NCBI RefSeq assembly: GCF_028898945.1 | Contig: NZ_CP118607.1 | Span: forward strand, 434,001 to 498,000 | Source of the DNA: Pseudomonas sp. PSKL.D1 | Lineage (GTDB): Bacteria; Pseudomonadota; Gammaproteobacteria; Pseudomonadales; Pseudomonadaceae | DNA: 64,000 nt | Direction of reading: 5' to 3' | Part shown: positions 25,767 to 35,743 of the stretch, piece after piece | Position numbering within the stretch: position 1 is the first letter of the stretch | Layout of the letters: each line of letters starts with the position of its first letter | Position numbers and translations under genes: made by a program | The notes under the pieces: model-generated | What the model saw: only the letters and a program-made list of their open reading frames with translations | Database searches by the model: none | What the model was told of the DNA's origin: nothing

Positions 25767-26344
25767 GCCAGTTGCAGTGGTTGCGTGCCAAGGATTACCC
25801 GCGCATGCCGTGGAAGAACGGCGGCGGCTTTACCGAGGAAATCACCCGTGATGCCGGCGATGGGCTGGATGGGTTTGGCTGGCGTCTGTCGATTGCCGAC
25901 ATCGAGGCCTCCGGGGGGTTTTCCAGTTTTGCCGGTTACCAGCGCATCATCACCGTGTTGCAGGGTGACGGCATGCGTTTGACGGTGGATGGTGAGCAAA
26001 GCCGGCCGCTGCTGCCATTCGACGCCTACGCCTTCGATGGCGAGAGCCAGGTGAATTGTAATCTGCTGGGCGGGCCGATTCGCGATTTCAACCTGATCTA
26101 TGCGCCGGGGCGTTACCGGGCGCGGTTGCAGTGGTTCAACGGGGGAAGCCGGTTGTTCAGCGCGGCCGAAACGGTGCTGGTGTTCAGTGCCCAGGCGGAG
26201 TTGCAGGTGAGCATTCAGGGGCAATCACATTCGCTGGGCAGGTATGACTGCCTGCAGTTGAGCGGTAACGACCGCTTGCAGGAAATCGAAGTGCTGGGCC
26301 GCTGTTGCGTCATCGAGCTGACCGGCGCAACACATCGAATCTAG
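25763..26344 (+). CDS. hutD: HutD, histidine utilisation auxiliary protein
   Basis: HutD is a cupin-like protein thought to limit hut expression when urocanate or formate levels are high; its mechanism is not known. I chose ATG 25763, overlapping the hutC stop. The 193-residue protein shows the family marks PWKNGGGFTEEI (about 17-28), DGFGWRLSIADIEASGGFSSFAGYQR and the C-terminal FNLIYAPGRYRAR. It is the last gene before the REP and promoter region of hutU. Confidence 0.92.
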   Translation: MSQLQWLRAKDYPRMPWKNGGGFTEEITRDAGDGLDGFGWRLSIADIEASGGFSSFAGYQRIITVLQGDGMRLTVDGEQSRPLLPFDAYAFDGESQVNCNLLGGPIRDFNLIYAPGRYRARLQWFNGGSRLFSAAETVLVFSAQAELQVSIQGQSHSLGRYDCLQLSGNDRLQEIEVLGRCCVIELTGATHRI

Positions 26345-26351
26345 AGCGCCC

Positions 26352-26438
26352 TGTGGGAGCGGCGGTTCGCCGCTGCGATTTACCCGCGAAGGCGTCGTTG
26401 GGTTCAACATCGCATTGGCGGGTGAACCCGCTCCCACA
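26352..26438. repeat. REP pair between hutD and hutU
   Basis: TGTGGGAGCGG and CCGCTCCCACA flank a region with internal GGCG repeats. It begins 7 bp after hutD and probably ends the hutCD transcript. The 398-bp gap 26345-26742 otherwise holds the hutU control elements. Confidence 0.75.
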
Positions 26439-26462
26439 AAAAATCTCACTTGGCTATTACCC

Positions 26463-26496
26463 CGGTAACGCCTCGAAACGGGACACGTTGTTACCG
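26463..26496 (+). promoter_or_regulatory. Candidate enhancer: inverted CGGTAAC ... GTTACCG
   Basis: Two 7-bp inverted arms are separated by 20 bp, about 170-205 bp upstream of the expected hutU start point. The distance suits an enhancer-binding activator such as CbrB or NtrC. GTTAC-type half-sites are what I remember for CbrB; the match is unverified. Confidence 0.4.
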
Positions 26497-26640
26497 AACG
26501 CCCCAGGATGGCGCAATGCCTTCCAGCCCTGTAATCCCTTTCCTGATCATCCCAAAGAAATTTTCCCGTTTCTGTAGCCCTTGATTCTCAAGGCCTTCAA
26601 TCCTGCTTCACATCTCGTTTAACCACTCAGGCCCTCAACT

Positions 26641-26656
26641 TGGCAATTCAATTGCA
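26641..26656 (+). promoter_or_regulatory. Sigma-54 promoter of hutU operon
   Basis: TGGCAATTCAATTGCA fits TGGCA(Y)-N5-TTGC(W) with GG and GC 12 apart. The start point is expected near 26667, inside the HutC operator. Sigma-54 control of hut is known in Pseudomonas. Confidence 0.7.
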
Positions 26657-26660
26657 TATG

Positions 26661-26674
26661 CTTGTATGTACAAG
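26661..26674. promoter_or_regulatory. HutC operator of hutU
   Basis: CTTGTA-TG-TACAAG is a perfect 14-bp palindrome of the HutC type. It lies just downstream of the -12 element and covers the expected start point, so bound HutC would block transcription directly. Confidence 0.75.
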
Positions 26675-26742
26675 TAAAGCCAAGTGCGCGAAAGTGGATA
26701 GGCCGTCCCCAATCGCGCTGTACGCACCCGAGGAGCACTTTC

Positions 26743-28422
26743 GTGACTGACAACAAGCTGAACAAATTCCGTGACGTCGAGATCCGCGCCCCGCGTGGCA
26801 ACAAGCTGACGGCCAAAAGCTGGCTGACCGAAGCCCCGCTGCGCATGTTGATGAACAACCTCGACCCACAAGTTGCCGAAAACCCCAAAGAACTGGTGGT
26901 TTACGGCGGCATTGGCCGCGCCGCACGCAACTGGGCCTGCTACGACAAGATCGTCGAGAGCCTGACCAACCTGAATGATGACGAAACCTTGCTGGTACAG
27001 TCGGGCAAGCCAGTGGGTGTGTTCAAGACCCACGCCAATGCCCCGCGCGTGCTGATCGCCAACTCCAACCTGGTGCCGCACTGGGCCAACTGGGAGCACT
27101 TCAACGAGCTCGACGCCAAGGGCCTGGCCATGTACGGCCAGATGACCGCCGGCAGCTGGATCTACATCGGTAGCCAGGGCATCGTCCAGGGCACCTACGA
27201 AACTTTCGTCGAGGCTGGCCGCCAGCACTACAACGGCAGCCTCAAAGGCAAGTGGGTACTGACCGCCGGCCTTGGTGGCATGGGCGGCGCCCAGCCTTTG
27301 GCCGCGACCCTGGCTGGCGCCTGCTCGCTGAACATCGAGTGCCAGCAGAGCCGCATCGACTTCCGCCTGCAAACCCGCTACGTCGATGAGCAGGCCACCG
27401 ACCTGGATGACGCGCTGGCCCGTATCGCCAAGTACACCGCCGAAGGCAAGGCCATCTCCATCGCCCTGCACGGCAACGCCGCTGAGGTGTTGCCAGAGCT
27501 GGTCAAGCGTGGCGTGCGCCCAGACATGGTTACCGACCAGACCAGCGCCCACGACCCGCTCAACGGCTACCTGCCAGCCGGCTGGACCTGGGAGCAGTAC
27601 CGCGACCGCGCGCAGACCGAACCGGCGGCCGTGGTCAAAGCCGCCAAGCAATCCATGGCCGTGCACGTGCAGGCCATGCTGGACTTCCAGAAGCAGGGCG
27701 TGCCGACTTTCGACTACGGCAACAATATTCGCCAGATGGCCAAGGAAGAGGGCGTTGCCAATGCCTTCGACTTCCCGGGCTTCGTGCCAGCCTACATCCG
27801 CCCGCTGTTCTGCCGCGGCATTGGCCCGTTCCGCTGGGCGGCGTTGTCGGGCGATGCGCAGGACATCTACAAGACCGACGCCAAGGTCAAGGAACTGATC
27901 CCCGACGACGCTCACCTGCACCGTTGGCTGGATATGGCCCGTGAGCGCATCAGCTTCCAGGGCCTGCCGGCACGTATCTGCTGGGTTGGCCTGGGCCTGC
28001 GCGCCAAGCTGGGCCTGGCGTTCAACGAAATGGTGCGCAGCGGCGAGCTGTCGGCGCCGATCGTGATTGGCCGTGACCACTTGGACTCGGGCTCGGTATC
28101 CAGCCCCAACCGTGAAACCGAAGCCATGCGCGACGGCTCGGATGCTGTGTCTGACTGGCCGCTGCTCAACGCCTTGCTGAACACCGCCAGCGGTGCCACC
28201 TGGGTATCGCTGCACCATGGCGGCGGCGTGGGCATGGGCTTCTCGCAGCACTCTGGCATGGTGATTGTGTGTGACGGCACCGATGAAGCGGCCGAGCGCA
28301 TTGCCCGGGTGCTGACCAATGACCCGGCCACCGGGGTGATGCGCCATGCGGATGCCGGTTATGAAATTGCCATTGAGTGCGCGAAAGAGCAGGGGTTGAA
28401 CCTGCCGATGATTACTGGCTGA
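26743..28422 (+). CDS. hutU: HutU, urocanase
   Basis: Urocanase hydrates urocanate to imidazolonepropionate with tightly bound NAD, the second step of histidine breakdown. I chose GTG 26743 ([19 protein letters not shown]), with GAGGAG 8 bp upstream, giving 559 residues, the length of the P. putida enzyme. Visible are the Rossmann-like [12 protein letters not shown] (about 175-186) and the active-site cysteine in [15 protein letters not shown] (about 351-365). A perfect 25-bp inverted repeat lies between it and hutX. Confidence 0.97.
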   Translation: MTDNKLNKFRDVEIRAPRGNKLTAKSWLTEAPLRMLMNNLDPQVAENPKELVVYGGIGRAARNWACYDKIVESLTNLNDDETLLVQSGKPVGVFKTHANAPRVLIANSNLVPHWANWEHFNELDAKGLAMYGQMTAGSWIYIGSQGIVQGTYETFVEAGRQHYNGSLKGKWVLTAGLGGMGGAQPLAATLAGACSLNIECQQSRIDFRLQTRYVDEQATDLDDALARIAKYTAEGKAISIALHGNAAEVLPELVKRGVRPDMVTDQTSAHDPLNGYLPAGWTWEQYRDRAQTEPAAVVKAAKQSMAVHVQAMLDFQKQGVPTFDYGNNIRQMAKEEGVANAFDFPGFVPAYIRPLFCRGIGPFRWAALSGDAQDIYKTDAKVKELIPDDAHLHRWLDMARERISFQGLPARICWVGLGLRAKLGLAFNEMVRSGELSAPIVIGRDHLDSGSVSSPNRETEAMRDGSDAVSDWPLLNALLNTASGATWVSLHHGGGVGMGFSQHSGMVIVCDGTDEAAERIARVLTNDPATGVMRHADAGYEIAIECAKEQGLNLPMITG

Positions 28423-28431
28423 TGAGCCGTT

Positions 28432-28529
28432 GGGGCCGCGTTGCGGCCCATCGCGGTTAAAACCGCTCCTACAGTAGGAGCGGATTCACCGAAACGTCGG
28501 ACCGCCGCGATGGGCCGCAACGCGGCCCC
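28432..28529. repeat. Nested inverted repeats between hutU and hutX
   Basis: Outer arms of 25 bp match perfectly (28432-28456 with 28505-28529, containing GGCCGC and CATCGCGG). Inside is a second perfect hairpin CCGCTCCTAC-A-GTAGGAGCGG (28463-28483). The cluster continues in the same direction, so it may attenuate or protect the mRNA. Confidence 0.85.
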
Positions 28530-28579
28530 CCTTTCCAAACCCTGCCGTATTCCATTTTCAAGTTTGGGAGCGTCACGCA

Positions 28580-29548
28580 ATGAAAACCAACAAGACCCTG
28601 CTCGCCTCGTTGTTCGCCCTGGGCCTGCTCGGCGCCGCTGGCAGCAGCCAGGCTGCCGGCTGGTGCGAGTCTGGCAAGCCGGTGAAATTTGCCGGCCTGA
28701 ACTGGGAAAGCGGCATGCTGCTGACCGACGTGATGCAATTCGTGCTGAAAAACGGCTACGGCTGCGAAACCGACAGCCTGCCCGGCAACTCCATCACCAT
28801 GGAAAACGCCCTGGGCACCAACGATATCCAGGTGTTCGCCGAAGAGTGGGTGGGCCGCAGCGAGGTCTGGAAAAAAGCCGAAGCCGCCGGCAAGGTGGTA
28901 GGCGTTGGCGCCCCGGTGGTGGGCGCCGAAGAAGGCTGGTACGTGCCCCGCTACGTGATCGAAGGCGACGCCAAGCGCAAGCTCGAAGCCAAGGCGCCGG
29001 AGCTGAAAAGCATCGCCGACCTGGCTAAGTACTCCGCTGTCTTCAAGGACCAGGAAGAGCCAGGCAAAGGCCGCTTCTACAACTGCCCGGCCGGTTGGAC
29101 CTGCGAGCTGGACAACAGCCAGATGCTCAAGGACTACGGCCTGGAAAGCAGCTACACCAACTTCCGCCCCGGCACCGGCCCGGCGCTGGATGCTGCCGTG
29201 CTGTCGAGCTACAAGCGCGGCGAGCCTATTCTCTTCTACTACTGGACCCCAACCCCGCTGATGGGGCAGGTGGACCTGGTCAAACTGCAGGAAAAAGCAG
29301 GCGTGGACAAGTCCGTGTCGATCAAGGTCGGCCTGTCGAAAACCTTCCACGAGCAAGCCCCGGAACTGGTCGCGGTGCTGGAGAAGGTCAACCTGCCGAT
29401 CGACCTGCTAAACCAGAACCTGGCACGCATGACCAAGGATCGGATCGAGTCGCCCGCACTGGCCAAGGCGTTCCTCAAGGAACATCCTGAAGTGTGGCAG
29501 GCGTGGGTCAGCGAAGATGCTGCCAAGAAGATCAACGCGGCGCTCTGA
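28580..29548 (+). CDS. hutX: HutX, periplasmic binding protein of a histidine ABC transporter
   Basis: This 322-residue protein has a cleavable signal peptide (ending SSQAAG, about residue 27) and a ProX/OpuAC-type binding domain with WCESGKPVKFAGLNWESGMLL, QVFAEEW, and FRPGTGPALDAAVLSSYKRGEPILFYYWTPTPLMG (about 192-226). The aromatic-rich segment resembles quaternary-amine binders, but the same family includes HutX histidine binders. The position inside the hut operon, followed by permease and ATPase, supports histidine or urocanate as substrate. Confidence 0.85.
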   Translation: MKTNKTLLASLFALGLLGAAGSSQAAGWCESGKPVKFAGLNWESGMLLTDVMQFVLKNGYGCETDSLPGNSITMENALGTNDIQVFAEEWVGRSEVWKKAEAAGKVVGVGAPVVGAEEGWYVPRYVIEGDAKRKLEAKAPELKSIADLAKYSAVFKDQEEPGKGRFYNCPAGWTCELDNSQMLKDYGLESSYTNFRPGTGPALDAAVLSSYKRGEPILFYYWTPTPLMGQVDLVKLQEKAGVDKSVSIKVGLSKTFHEQAPELVAVLEKVNLPIDLLNQNLARMTKDRIESPALAKAFLKEHPEVWQAWVSEDAAKKINAAL

Positions 29549-29573
29549 GCGCCCTTGCGGATGAGTGGAACCT

Positions 29574-30425
29574 ATGTTTCCTGACAACCTGACATTCTCG
29601 ATCGCCGACTGGGTCAATGGTTGGGTCGATGCCCTGGTGACCAATTATGGCGATGTGTTCCGGCACATTTCCGACACCCTGCTATGGGCCATCGTCAGCC
29701 TTGAGGGCGTACTGCGGGCCACACCCTGGTGGCTGATGCTGGCCGTGGTGGGGTTGATTGCCTGGCACGCCACCCGCCGCATTCTGCCGACCCTGGTGAT
29801 CATAGGCCTGCTGTTCCTGGTCGGCGCCGTCGGCCTGTGGGACAAGCTGATGCAAACCCTGGCCTTGATGCTGGTAGCCACGCTGATCTCGGTGCTGGTG
29901 GGCATCCCGCTGGGTATCCTGTCGGCGCGCAGCAACCGCCTGCGTTCGGTGCTGATGCCGCTGCTGGACATCATGCAGACCATGCCCAGCTTCGTGTACC
30001 TGATCCCGGTGCTGATGCTGTTTGGCCTGGGCAAGGTGCCGGCGATCTTCGCCACCGTGATCTACGCCGCGCCGCCGCTGATCCGCCTGACCGACCTGGG
30101 CATTCGTCAGGTTGACGGCGAGGTCATGGAGGCAATCAATGCCTTCGGCGCCAACCGCTGGCAGCAACTGTTCGGGGTGCAACTGCCCCTGGCCCTGCCA
30201 AGCATCATGGCCGGCATCAACCAGACCACCATGATGGCCCTGTCGATGGTGGTGATTGCCTCGATGATCGGCGCCCGTGGCCTGGGCGAGGACGTGCTGG
30301 TAGGCATCCAGACCCTCAACGTCGGCCGCGGCCTCGAGGCGGGCCTGGCAATCGTCATTCTTGCGGTGGTGATCGACCGCATTACCCAGGCCTATGGCCG
30401 GCCACGCCATGAGGTGAGCCAATGA
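29574..30425 (+). CDS. hutW: HutW, ABC transporter permease
   Basis: The inner-membrane subunit of the hut ABC transporter, of the ProW type. I chose ATG 29574 ([16 protein letters not shown]); a GTG three codons earlier is possible. The 283 residues have several membrane helices (about 45-65, 70-90, 95-115, 130-150, 215-240, 250-270). The EAA loop that contacts the ATPase lies near [32 protein letters not shown] (about 184-215). The stop overlaps the hutV start by 4 bp. Confidence 0.88.
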   Translation: MFPDNLTFSIADWVNGWVDALVTNYGDVFRHISDTLLWAIVSLEGVLRATPWWLMLAVVGLIAWHATRRILPTLVIIGLLFLVGAVGLWDKLMQTLALMLVATLISVLVGIPLGILSARSNRLRSVLMPLLDIMQTMPSFVYLIPVLMLFGLGKVPAIFATVIYAAPPLIRLTDLGIRQVDGEVMEAINAFGANRWQQLFGVQLPLALPSIMAGINQTTMMALSMVVIASMIGARGLGEDVLVGIQTLNVGRGLEAGLAIVILAVVIDRITQAYGRPRHEVSQ

Positions 30426-31252
30426 GCACGCAACCCGTCAGCAAGATCGAAGTGAAGAACGTCTTCAAGATCTTCGGTGAGCGCGCCGAAGAGGCCTTGC
30501 AGTTGATCCGCAACCAGCAGGGCAAGGAGCAGGTACTGGCGCAGACCGGCTGCGTGGTGGGGGTCAACGACTTGTCGCTGTCCATCGGCAGTGGCGAGAT
30601 CTTCGTCATCATGGGCTTGTCCGGTTCGGGCAAGTCGACCCTGGTGCGTCACTTCAATCGCCTGATCGACCCCACCAGCGGGCAAATCCTGGTCGACGGT
30701 GAAGACATCCTGCAGTACGACATGGAAGCACTGCGCGAATTTCGCCGGCGCAAAATCAGCATGGTGTTCCAGAGCTTCGGCCTGCTGCCGCACCGCAATG
30801 TGCTGGATAACGTCGCTTACGGCCTGAAGGTGCGTGGCGAGAGCAAGCAACTGTGTGCCGAACGTGCCCAGCAGTGGATTGAAACCGTGGGCCTGAAGGG
30901 CTACGAGAAAAAGTACCCGCATCAGCTTTCCGGTGGCATGCGCCAGCGCGTGGGCCTGGCCCGGGCATTGGCGGCCGACACCGACATCATCCTGATGGAC
31001 GAGGCTTTCAGCGCCCTCGACCCCTTGATCCGCGCCGAAATGCAGGACCAGTTGCTGGAGCTGCAAAAGACTCTGCACAAGACCATCGTGTTCATCACCC
31101 ATGACCTGGATGAAGCCGTGCGCATCGGCAACCGCATCGCGATTTTGAAGGATGGCCGGCTGATTCAGGTCGGCACGCCGCAGCAGATCCTGCACAACCC
31201 GGCCGACGAATACGTCGACCGCTTCGTCCAGCGCCGCGCGGTCGCGGTATGA
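30422..31252 (+). CDS. hutV: HutV, ABC transporter ATPase
   Basis: The 276-residue ATPase has Walker [10 protein letters not shown] (about 65-73), Q-loop [12 protein letters not shown], signature [16 protein letters not shown], Walker [14 protein letters not shown] and the H-loop [19 protein letters not shown]. It is of the ProV type, but I see no C-terminal CBS domains. The N-terminal region has an insertion (about 10-45) usual for this subfamily. It overlaps hutW at its start and is 8 bp upstream of hutH1. Confidence 0.92.
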   Translation: MSTQPVSKIEVKNVFKIFGERAEEALQLIRNQQGKEQVLAQTGCVVGVNDLSLSIGSGEIFVIMGLSGSGKSTLVRHFNRLIDPTSGQILVDGEDILQYDMEALREFRRRKISMVFQSFGLLPHRNVLDNVAYGLKVRGESKQLCAERAQQWIETVGLKGYEKKYPHQLSGGMRQRVGLARALAADTDIILMDEAFSALDPLIRAEMQDQLLELQKTLHKTIVFITHDLDEAVRIGNRIAILKDGRLIQVGTPQQILHNPADEYVDRFVQRRAVAV

Positions 31253-31260
31253 GGAGCGCC

Positions 31261-32775
31261 ATGTCCAACGCTGAAACCGTGGTTTTCACTGGCGGCGCAT
31301 TACGCTGGCAGGATATCGCCGCCGTGGCCCGCCAAGGTGCGCGCCTGGAACTGGCACCGCTGGTGTGGGCGCGTATCGACAATGCCCAGGCCATCGTGCA
31401 GCGCATCGTTGAAAGCGGTGAGCGCGCCTATGGCGTCAACACTGGGCTCGGTGCGCTGTGCAACGTTTCATTGCAGGCCGAGCAGCTCAGCGAGTTGTCG
31501 CGCAATACGCTGCTCAGTCACGCCTGTGGGGTTGGCCCGGCACTGCCCGACGAGCAGATTCGGGCGATCATCTGTGCCGCCATCGCCAACTACAGCCACG
31601 GCAAGTCCGGTATCCACCGCCGGGTGGTCGCGGCGTTGCTGGCGTTGCTCAACCACGGCATCACGCCGCAAGTGCCATCCCAAGGTTCGGTCGGGTACCT
31701 GACCCATATGGCTCACGTGGGTGTGTGCCTGCTTGGCATCGGCAAGGTCAGCTACCGCGGGCAGATCGTCGAGGCCGCGCAGGCGTTGGAGGCCGAGGGC
31801 CTCGCACCGGTGCAGTTGGGTGCCAAAGACGGTTTGTGCCTGGTCAATGGCACCCCGTGCATGACCGGCCTGGCCTGCCTGGCCCTGGATGACGCCAACC
31901 GCCTTCTGCAATGGGCCGACGTGATCGGTGCCATGAGTTTTGAAGCCTTGCGCGGGCAAATAGCTGCTTTTGACCCAGAAATCATTGCCCTCAAGCCGCA
32001 CCCGGGCATGCAACAAACTGGCGAAAACCTGCGCGCCTTGCTCGCCGACAGCCAAGTGATCGCCTCCAGCAAGGGCATCCGCACGCAGGACGCCTTGAGC
32101 ATCCGCTCCATCCCGCAGGTGCACGGCGCCGCCCGTGATCAGCTGGCCCATGCCGCGCAACAGATCGTGGCCGAACTCAACGGCGCCAATGACAACCCGT
32201 TGCTGCTGGGCACGCCGGACAGCTTCCGCGTGATGTCCCAAGCCAACCCCCACGGCCAGTCGGTGGCCATGGCTAGCGATCTTCTGGCCATCGCCATGGC
32301 CGAAATCGGAGCCATTGCCGAGCGTCGCCTTGACCGCCTCGTCAACCCGCACGTCAGTGGCCTGCCGGCATTTCTGGTGAGCAACCCCGGGGTCAACTCC
32401 GGGATGATGATCGCCCAGTATGTCGCGGCCTCGCTGTGCGCGCAGAACCGCCAGCTGGCGCAGCCGGCGGTGCTCGACAACTACGTCACCTCGGGCCTGC
32501 AGGAAGATCATCTGAGTATGGGCACCAATGCCGCACTCAAGCTGCATCAGGTGCTGGAAAACTGCACCCAGATCCTCGCCATCGAGTATCTGCTGGCCGC
32601 CCAGGCGTTCGAGTTTCTGAAGGACCAACGCTTTGGCGCCGGTACCGATGCGGCCTGGCGGCTGCTGCGCGAGCAGGTGCCTGCCTACGTGCAGGACCGT
32701 TGGCTGGCGCCGGATATCGCACTCGCCGCTACTTTGCTCAAAGCGCCGCAGCCTGTGCTGCCTGCGCTGAACTGA
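31261..32775 (+). CDS. HutH1, ammonia-lyase homolog without the MIO-forming triad
   Basis: I chose ATG 31261 with GAGGAG 4-9 bp upstream, giving 504 residues, the normal length of histidine ammonia-lyase. The fold is clearly that of the family: AYGVNTGLG (about 56-64), SHACG, GLCLVNGT (N196), the downstream TQDALSIRS and NPGVNSGMMIAQY, LQEDHLS. The triad Ala-Ser-Gly that cyclises to the MIO electrophile reads Tyr-Leu-Thr here (146-148, in GSVGYLTHMAH). The tyrosine expected three residues after Gln-Asp is Leu279. The ORF is intact, so this looks like a family member with changed or lost catalysis, not a pseudogene. It lies between hutV and the genuine hutH. Confidence 0.85.
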   Translation: MSNAETVVFTGGALRWQDIAAVARQGARLELAPLVWARIDNAQAIVQRIVESGERAYGVNTGLGALCNVSLQAEQLSELSRNTLLSHACGVGPALPDEQIRAIICAAIANYSHGKSGIHRRVVAALLALLNHGITPQVPSQGSVGYLTHMAHVGVCLLGIGKVSYRGQIVEAAQALEAEGLAPVQLGAKDGLCLVNGTPCMTGLACLALDDANRLLQWADVIGAMSFEALRGQIAAFDPEIIALKPHPGMQQTGENLRALLADSQVIASSKGIRTQDALSIRSIPQVHGAARDQLAHAAQQIVAELNGANDNPLLLGTPDSFRVMSQANPHGQSVAMASDLLAIAMAEIGAIAERRLDRLVNPHVSGLPAFLVSNPGVNSGMMIAQYVAASLCAQNRQLAQPAVLDNYVTSGLQEDHLSMGTNAALKLHQVLENCTQILAIEYLLAAQAFEFLKDQRFGAGTDAAWRLLREQVPAYVQDRWLAPDIALAATLLKAPQPVLPALN

Positions 32776-32797
32776 AATATAGAAAGGAGCCCTGCTC

Positions 32798-34330
32798 ATG
32801 GAAGCCCTCAATCTCATCCCCGGCAGCTTGACCCTGGCCCAGCTGCGCCGTATTCATGCCGCGCCGCTGCACCTGGGCCTGGATGCCAGCGCCGCTGCAG
32901 GCATTGACGCCAGCGTGGCCTGCGTCGAGCGCATCATTGCCGAAGACCGTACCGCCTATGGCATCAACACCGGCTTTGGCCTGCTGGCCTCGACCCGCAT
33001 TGCCAGTCACGACCTGGAAAACCTGCAGCGCTCGCTGGTGTTGTCCCACGCAGCGGGTATTGGCGCGCCGCTGGACGACGCCATGGTGCGGTTGATCATG
33101 GTGCTCAAGATCAATAGCCTCAGCAGGGGTTTTTCCGGCATTCGCCGCAAGGTCATCGATGCGTTGATCGCACTGGTCAATGCCGAGGTCTATCCGCATA
33201 TTCCGCTGAAGGGCTCGGTCGGAGCGTCCGGTGACCTGGCGCCGCTGGCACACATGTCGCTGGTGCTGCTGGGCGAGGGCAAGGCGCGTTATCAGGGCGA
33301 ATGGCTCCCGGCCAATGAAGCACTGGCGGTTGCCGGCCTGGAGCCACTAACCCTGGCTGCGAAGGAAGGGCTGGCGCTGCTCAACGGCACCCAGGCCTCT
33401 ACCGCCTATGCCCTGCGCGGGCTGTTCCAGGCCGAAGACCTGTTTGCCGCTGCCATTGCCTGCGGTGGCCTGACCGTGGAAGCCGCCCTGGGTTCGCGTG
33501 CGCCGTTCGACGCCCGCATCCACGCCGCTCGTGGCCAGCGTGGGCAGATCGACACAGCGGCGTGCTTCCGTGACCTGCTGAGCGACTCCACCGAAGTGTC
33601 GCGTTCGCACCAGAACTGCGGCAAGGTTCAGGACCCGTATTCCCTGCGCTGCCAGCCGCAAGTCATGGGCGCCTGCCTGACCCAGCTGCGTCAGGCCGCC
33701 GAAGTGCTGGGCATCGAGGCCAATGCCGTTTCCGACAACCCGCTGGTTTTCGCTGCCGAAGGTGATGTGATTTCCGGCGGTAACTTCCATGCCGAGCCGG
33801 TGGCAATGGCGGCTGACAACCTGGCGCTGGCCATTGCCGAAATCGGTGCGCTCAGCGAACGCCGCATCTCGTTGATGATGGACAAGCACATGTCGCAACT
33901 GCCGCCATTCCTGGTGGAAAACGGCGGGGTCAACTCCGGCTTCATGATCGCCCAGGTGACCGCAGCTGCACTGGCCAGCGAGAACAAGGCCCTGTCGCAC
34001 CCGCACAGCGTCGACAGCCTTCCGACGTCGGCCAACCAGGAAGATCACGTGTCCATGGCCCCGGCGGCAGGCAAACGGCTGTGGGAAATGGCCGAGAACA
34101 CCCGTGGCGTACTGGCCATCGAATGGCTGGGGGCTTGCCAGGGCCTGGACCTGCGCGAAGGGCTGAAAACCTCGCCGAAGCTGGAGCAGGCGCGCCAGGT
34201 GCTGCGCCGCGAGGTACCGCACTACGATCGTGATCGTTTCTTCTCGCCGGATATCGAGGTCGCCAGTGCCTTGCTGGCTGAAGGCAAGCTGACCGGGCTG
34301 TTGCCCGCTGGCGTACTGCCAAGCTTGTGA
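32798..34330 (+). CDS. hutH: HutH (H2), histidine ammonia-lyase
   Basis: HutH removes ammonia from L-histidine to give urocanate, starting the pathway. The 510-residue protein matches the well-studied P. putida enzyme. It has the MIO triad Ala143-Ser144-Gly145 in [14 protein letters not shown], the tyrosine of [11 protein letters not shown] (about 53), [13 protein letters not shown] (about 195), [14 protein letters not shown] (about 277-290) and the late NQEDHVS glutamate. AAGGAG precedes the start. It lies 22 bp after hutH1. Confidence 0.98.
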   Translation: MEALNLIPGSLTLAQLRRIHAAPLHLGLDASAAAGIDASVACVERIIAEDRTAYGINTGFGLLASTRIASHDLENLQRSLVLSHAAGIGAPLDDAMVRLIMVLKINSLSRGFSGIRRKVIDALIALVNAEVYPHIPLKGSVGASGDLAPLAHMSLVLLGEGKARYQGEWLPANEALAVAGLEPLTLAAKEGLALLNGTQASTAYALRGLFQAEDLFAAAIACGGLTVEAALGSRAPFDARIHAARGQRGQIDTAACFRDLLSDSTEVSRSHQNCGKVQDPYSLRCQPQVMGACLTQLRQAAEVLGIEANAVSDNPLVFAAEGDVISGGNFHAEPVAMAADNLALAIAEIGALSERRISLMMDKHMSQLPPFLVENGGVNSGFMIAQVTAAALASENKALSHPHSVDSLPTSANQEDHVSMAPAAGKRLWEMAENTRGVLAIEWLGACQGLDLREGLKTSPKLEQARQVLRREVPHYDRDRFFSPDIEVASALLAEGKLTGLLPAGVLPSL

Positions 34331-34378
34331 GCGCGTTACCTGCGGTGATCGCTGTGGCTGCAAGTGTGTCGCGTTTCC

Positions 34379-34463
34379 TGTGGGAGCGGCTTTAGCCGCG
34401 AAGCAGGCGACGCGGTGCCTGGCACCGGCTTTGCCGGTGTTCGCGGCTAAAGCCGCTCCCACA
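34379..34463. repeat. REP pair between hutH2 and hutI (24-bp perfect arms)
   Basis: Arms containing GGGAGCGGCTTTAGCCGCGA face each other around a smaller ACCGGCTTTGCCGGT hairpin. It lies inside the hut operon and may separate the hutIG messages from upstream ones. Confidence 0.85.
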
Positions 34464-34527
34464 TGTCCCTGCTGATTCATCCGCGATGAACCCAACGCGG
34501 TCAGAGATCGAACATCGGAGTTTGTGT

Positions 34528-35733
34528 ATGAGAACCCTATGGCAACACTGCCACGCCGCTACCATGGCCTATGGCAGCTACTCGACCATCGAGGATGCCG
34601 CCATCGTCACCAACGCCGGCCTGATCGAATGGATCGGCCCGCGTACCGACCTGCCGACGTTGGAAATCGCCCGCACGGTTGACCTCAACGGCGCCTGGGT
34701 CACCCCCGGCCTGATCGACTGCCACACCCACGCGGTGTTCGGCGGCAACCGCAGCGGGGAATTCGAACAACGGCTGCAGGGCGTAAGCTACGCCGAAATC
34801 GCCGCCCAGGGCGGCGGCATCGCCAGCACTGTGCGGGCCACCCGCGCCGCCAGCGAGGACGAACTGTTCGTCAGCGCCCGCCAGCGCGTGCAGGCACTGA
34901 TGCGCGACGGCGTGACCACGATCGAGATCAAGTCCGGCTACGGCCTGGACCTGGCCAACGAGCGCAAGATGTTGCGTGTGGCCCGGCGTCTGGCCGACGA
35001 ACTGCCACTCGCCGTGCGTGCCACCTGCCTGGCAGCACACGCGTTGCCTCCCGAGTATGCGGGCCGGCCGGACGACTACATCGCGCACATCTGTGACGAG
35101 ATGCTCCCGGCATTGGCCGAGGAAGGGCTAGTGGATGCCGTGGATGCGTTCTGCGAGCACCTTGCGTTTTCCCCTGCTCAGGTCGAGCGGCTGTTCATAA
35201 AGGCGCGTGAGTTGAGCCTGCCGGTCAAATTGCATGCCGAGCAGCTTTCGTCGCTGCACGGTTCCAGCCTGGCGGCCCGGTACCAGGCGCTGTCTGCCGA
35301 CCATCTGGAGTTCATGACCGAAGAAGATGCCATTGCCATGGCCCAGGCAGGCACCGTGGCAGTGCTGTTGCCAGGTGCCTTCTACTTCTTGCGCGAAACC
35401 CAGCTGCCACCGATGGACGCTCTGCGCAGACACAACGTGAAGATTGCCCTGGCCAGCGACCTCAACCCCGGCACTTCGCCGGGCCTTTCGTTGCGCCTGA
35501 TGTTGAACATGGGCTGCACGTTGTTCCGCATGACCCCGGAAGAGGCCTTGGCCGGTGTCACCGTGCATGCCGCCACCGCATTGGGCATGGGCGACAGCCA
35601 CGGTTCGCTGGAAACCGGCAAGGTGGCGGACTTCGTGGCCTGGCAAATCGAGCGCCCTGCCGACCTGGCCTACTGGCTGGGCGGCGACTTGCCCAAGCGC
35701 GTGGTGCGCAAGGGTAACGAGATCTCCAATTGA
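34528..35733 (+). CDS. hutI: HutI, imidazolonepropionase
   Basis: HutI hydrolyses imidazolone-5-propionate to formimidoylglutamate. I chose ATG 34528 ([16 protein letters not shown]), with GGAG 8 bp upstream, giving 401 residues, the family length. It is a metal-dependent amidohydrolase: [20 protein letters not shown] (about 70-89), then the histidine ligands in [24 protein letters not shown] and [12 protein letters not shown] (metal Asp). hutG follows after 10 bp. Confidence 0.97.
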   Translation: MRTLWQHCHAATMAYGSYSTIEDAAIVTNAGLIEWIGPRTDLPTLEIARTVDLNGAWVTPGLIDCHTHAVFGGNRSGEFEQRLQGVSYAEIAAQGGGIASTVRATRAASEDELFVSARQRVQALMRDGVTTIEIKSGYGLDLANERKMLRVARRLADELPLAVRATCLAAHALPPEYAGRPDDYIAHICDEMLPALAEEGLVDAVDAFCEHLAFSPAQVERLFIKARELSLPVKLHAEQLSSLHGSSLAARYQALSADHLEFMTEEDAIAMAQAGTVAVLLPGAFYFLRETQLPPMDALRRHNVKIALASDLNPGTSPGLSLRLMLNMGCTLFRMTPEEALAGVTVHAATALGMGDSHGSLETGKVADFVAWQIERPADLAYWLGGDLPKRVVRKGNEISN

Positions 35734-35743
35734 GCGAGGCAGA

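Noticed and set aside
26635..28347. 570-codon minus-strand ORF opposite hutU
   Set aside because: It mirrors the hutU coding frame and would cover the hutU promoter and operator.
31261..32775. hutH1 as a frameshifted pseudogene
   Set aside because: The frame is uninterrupted, full length and has conserved flanks on both sides of the changed triad. It begins with a good ribosome-binding site.
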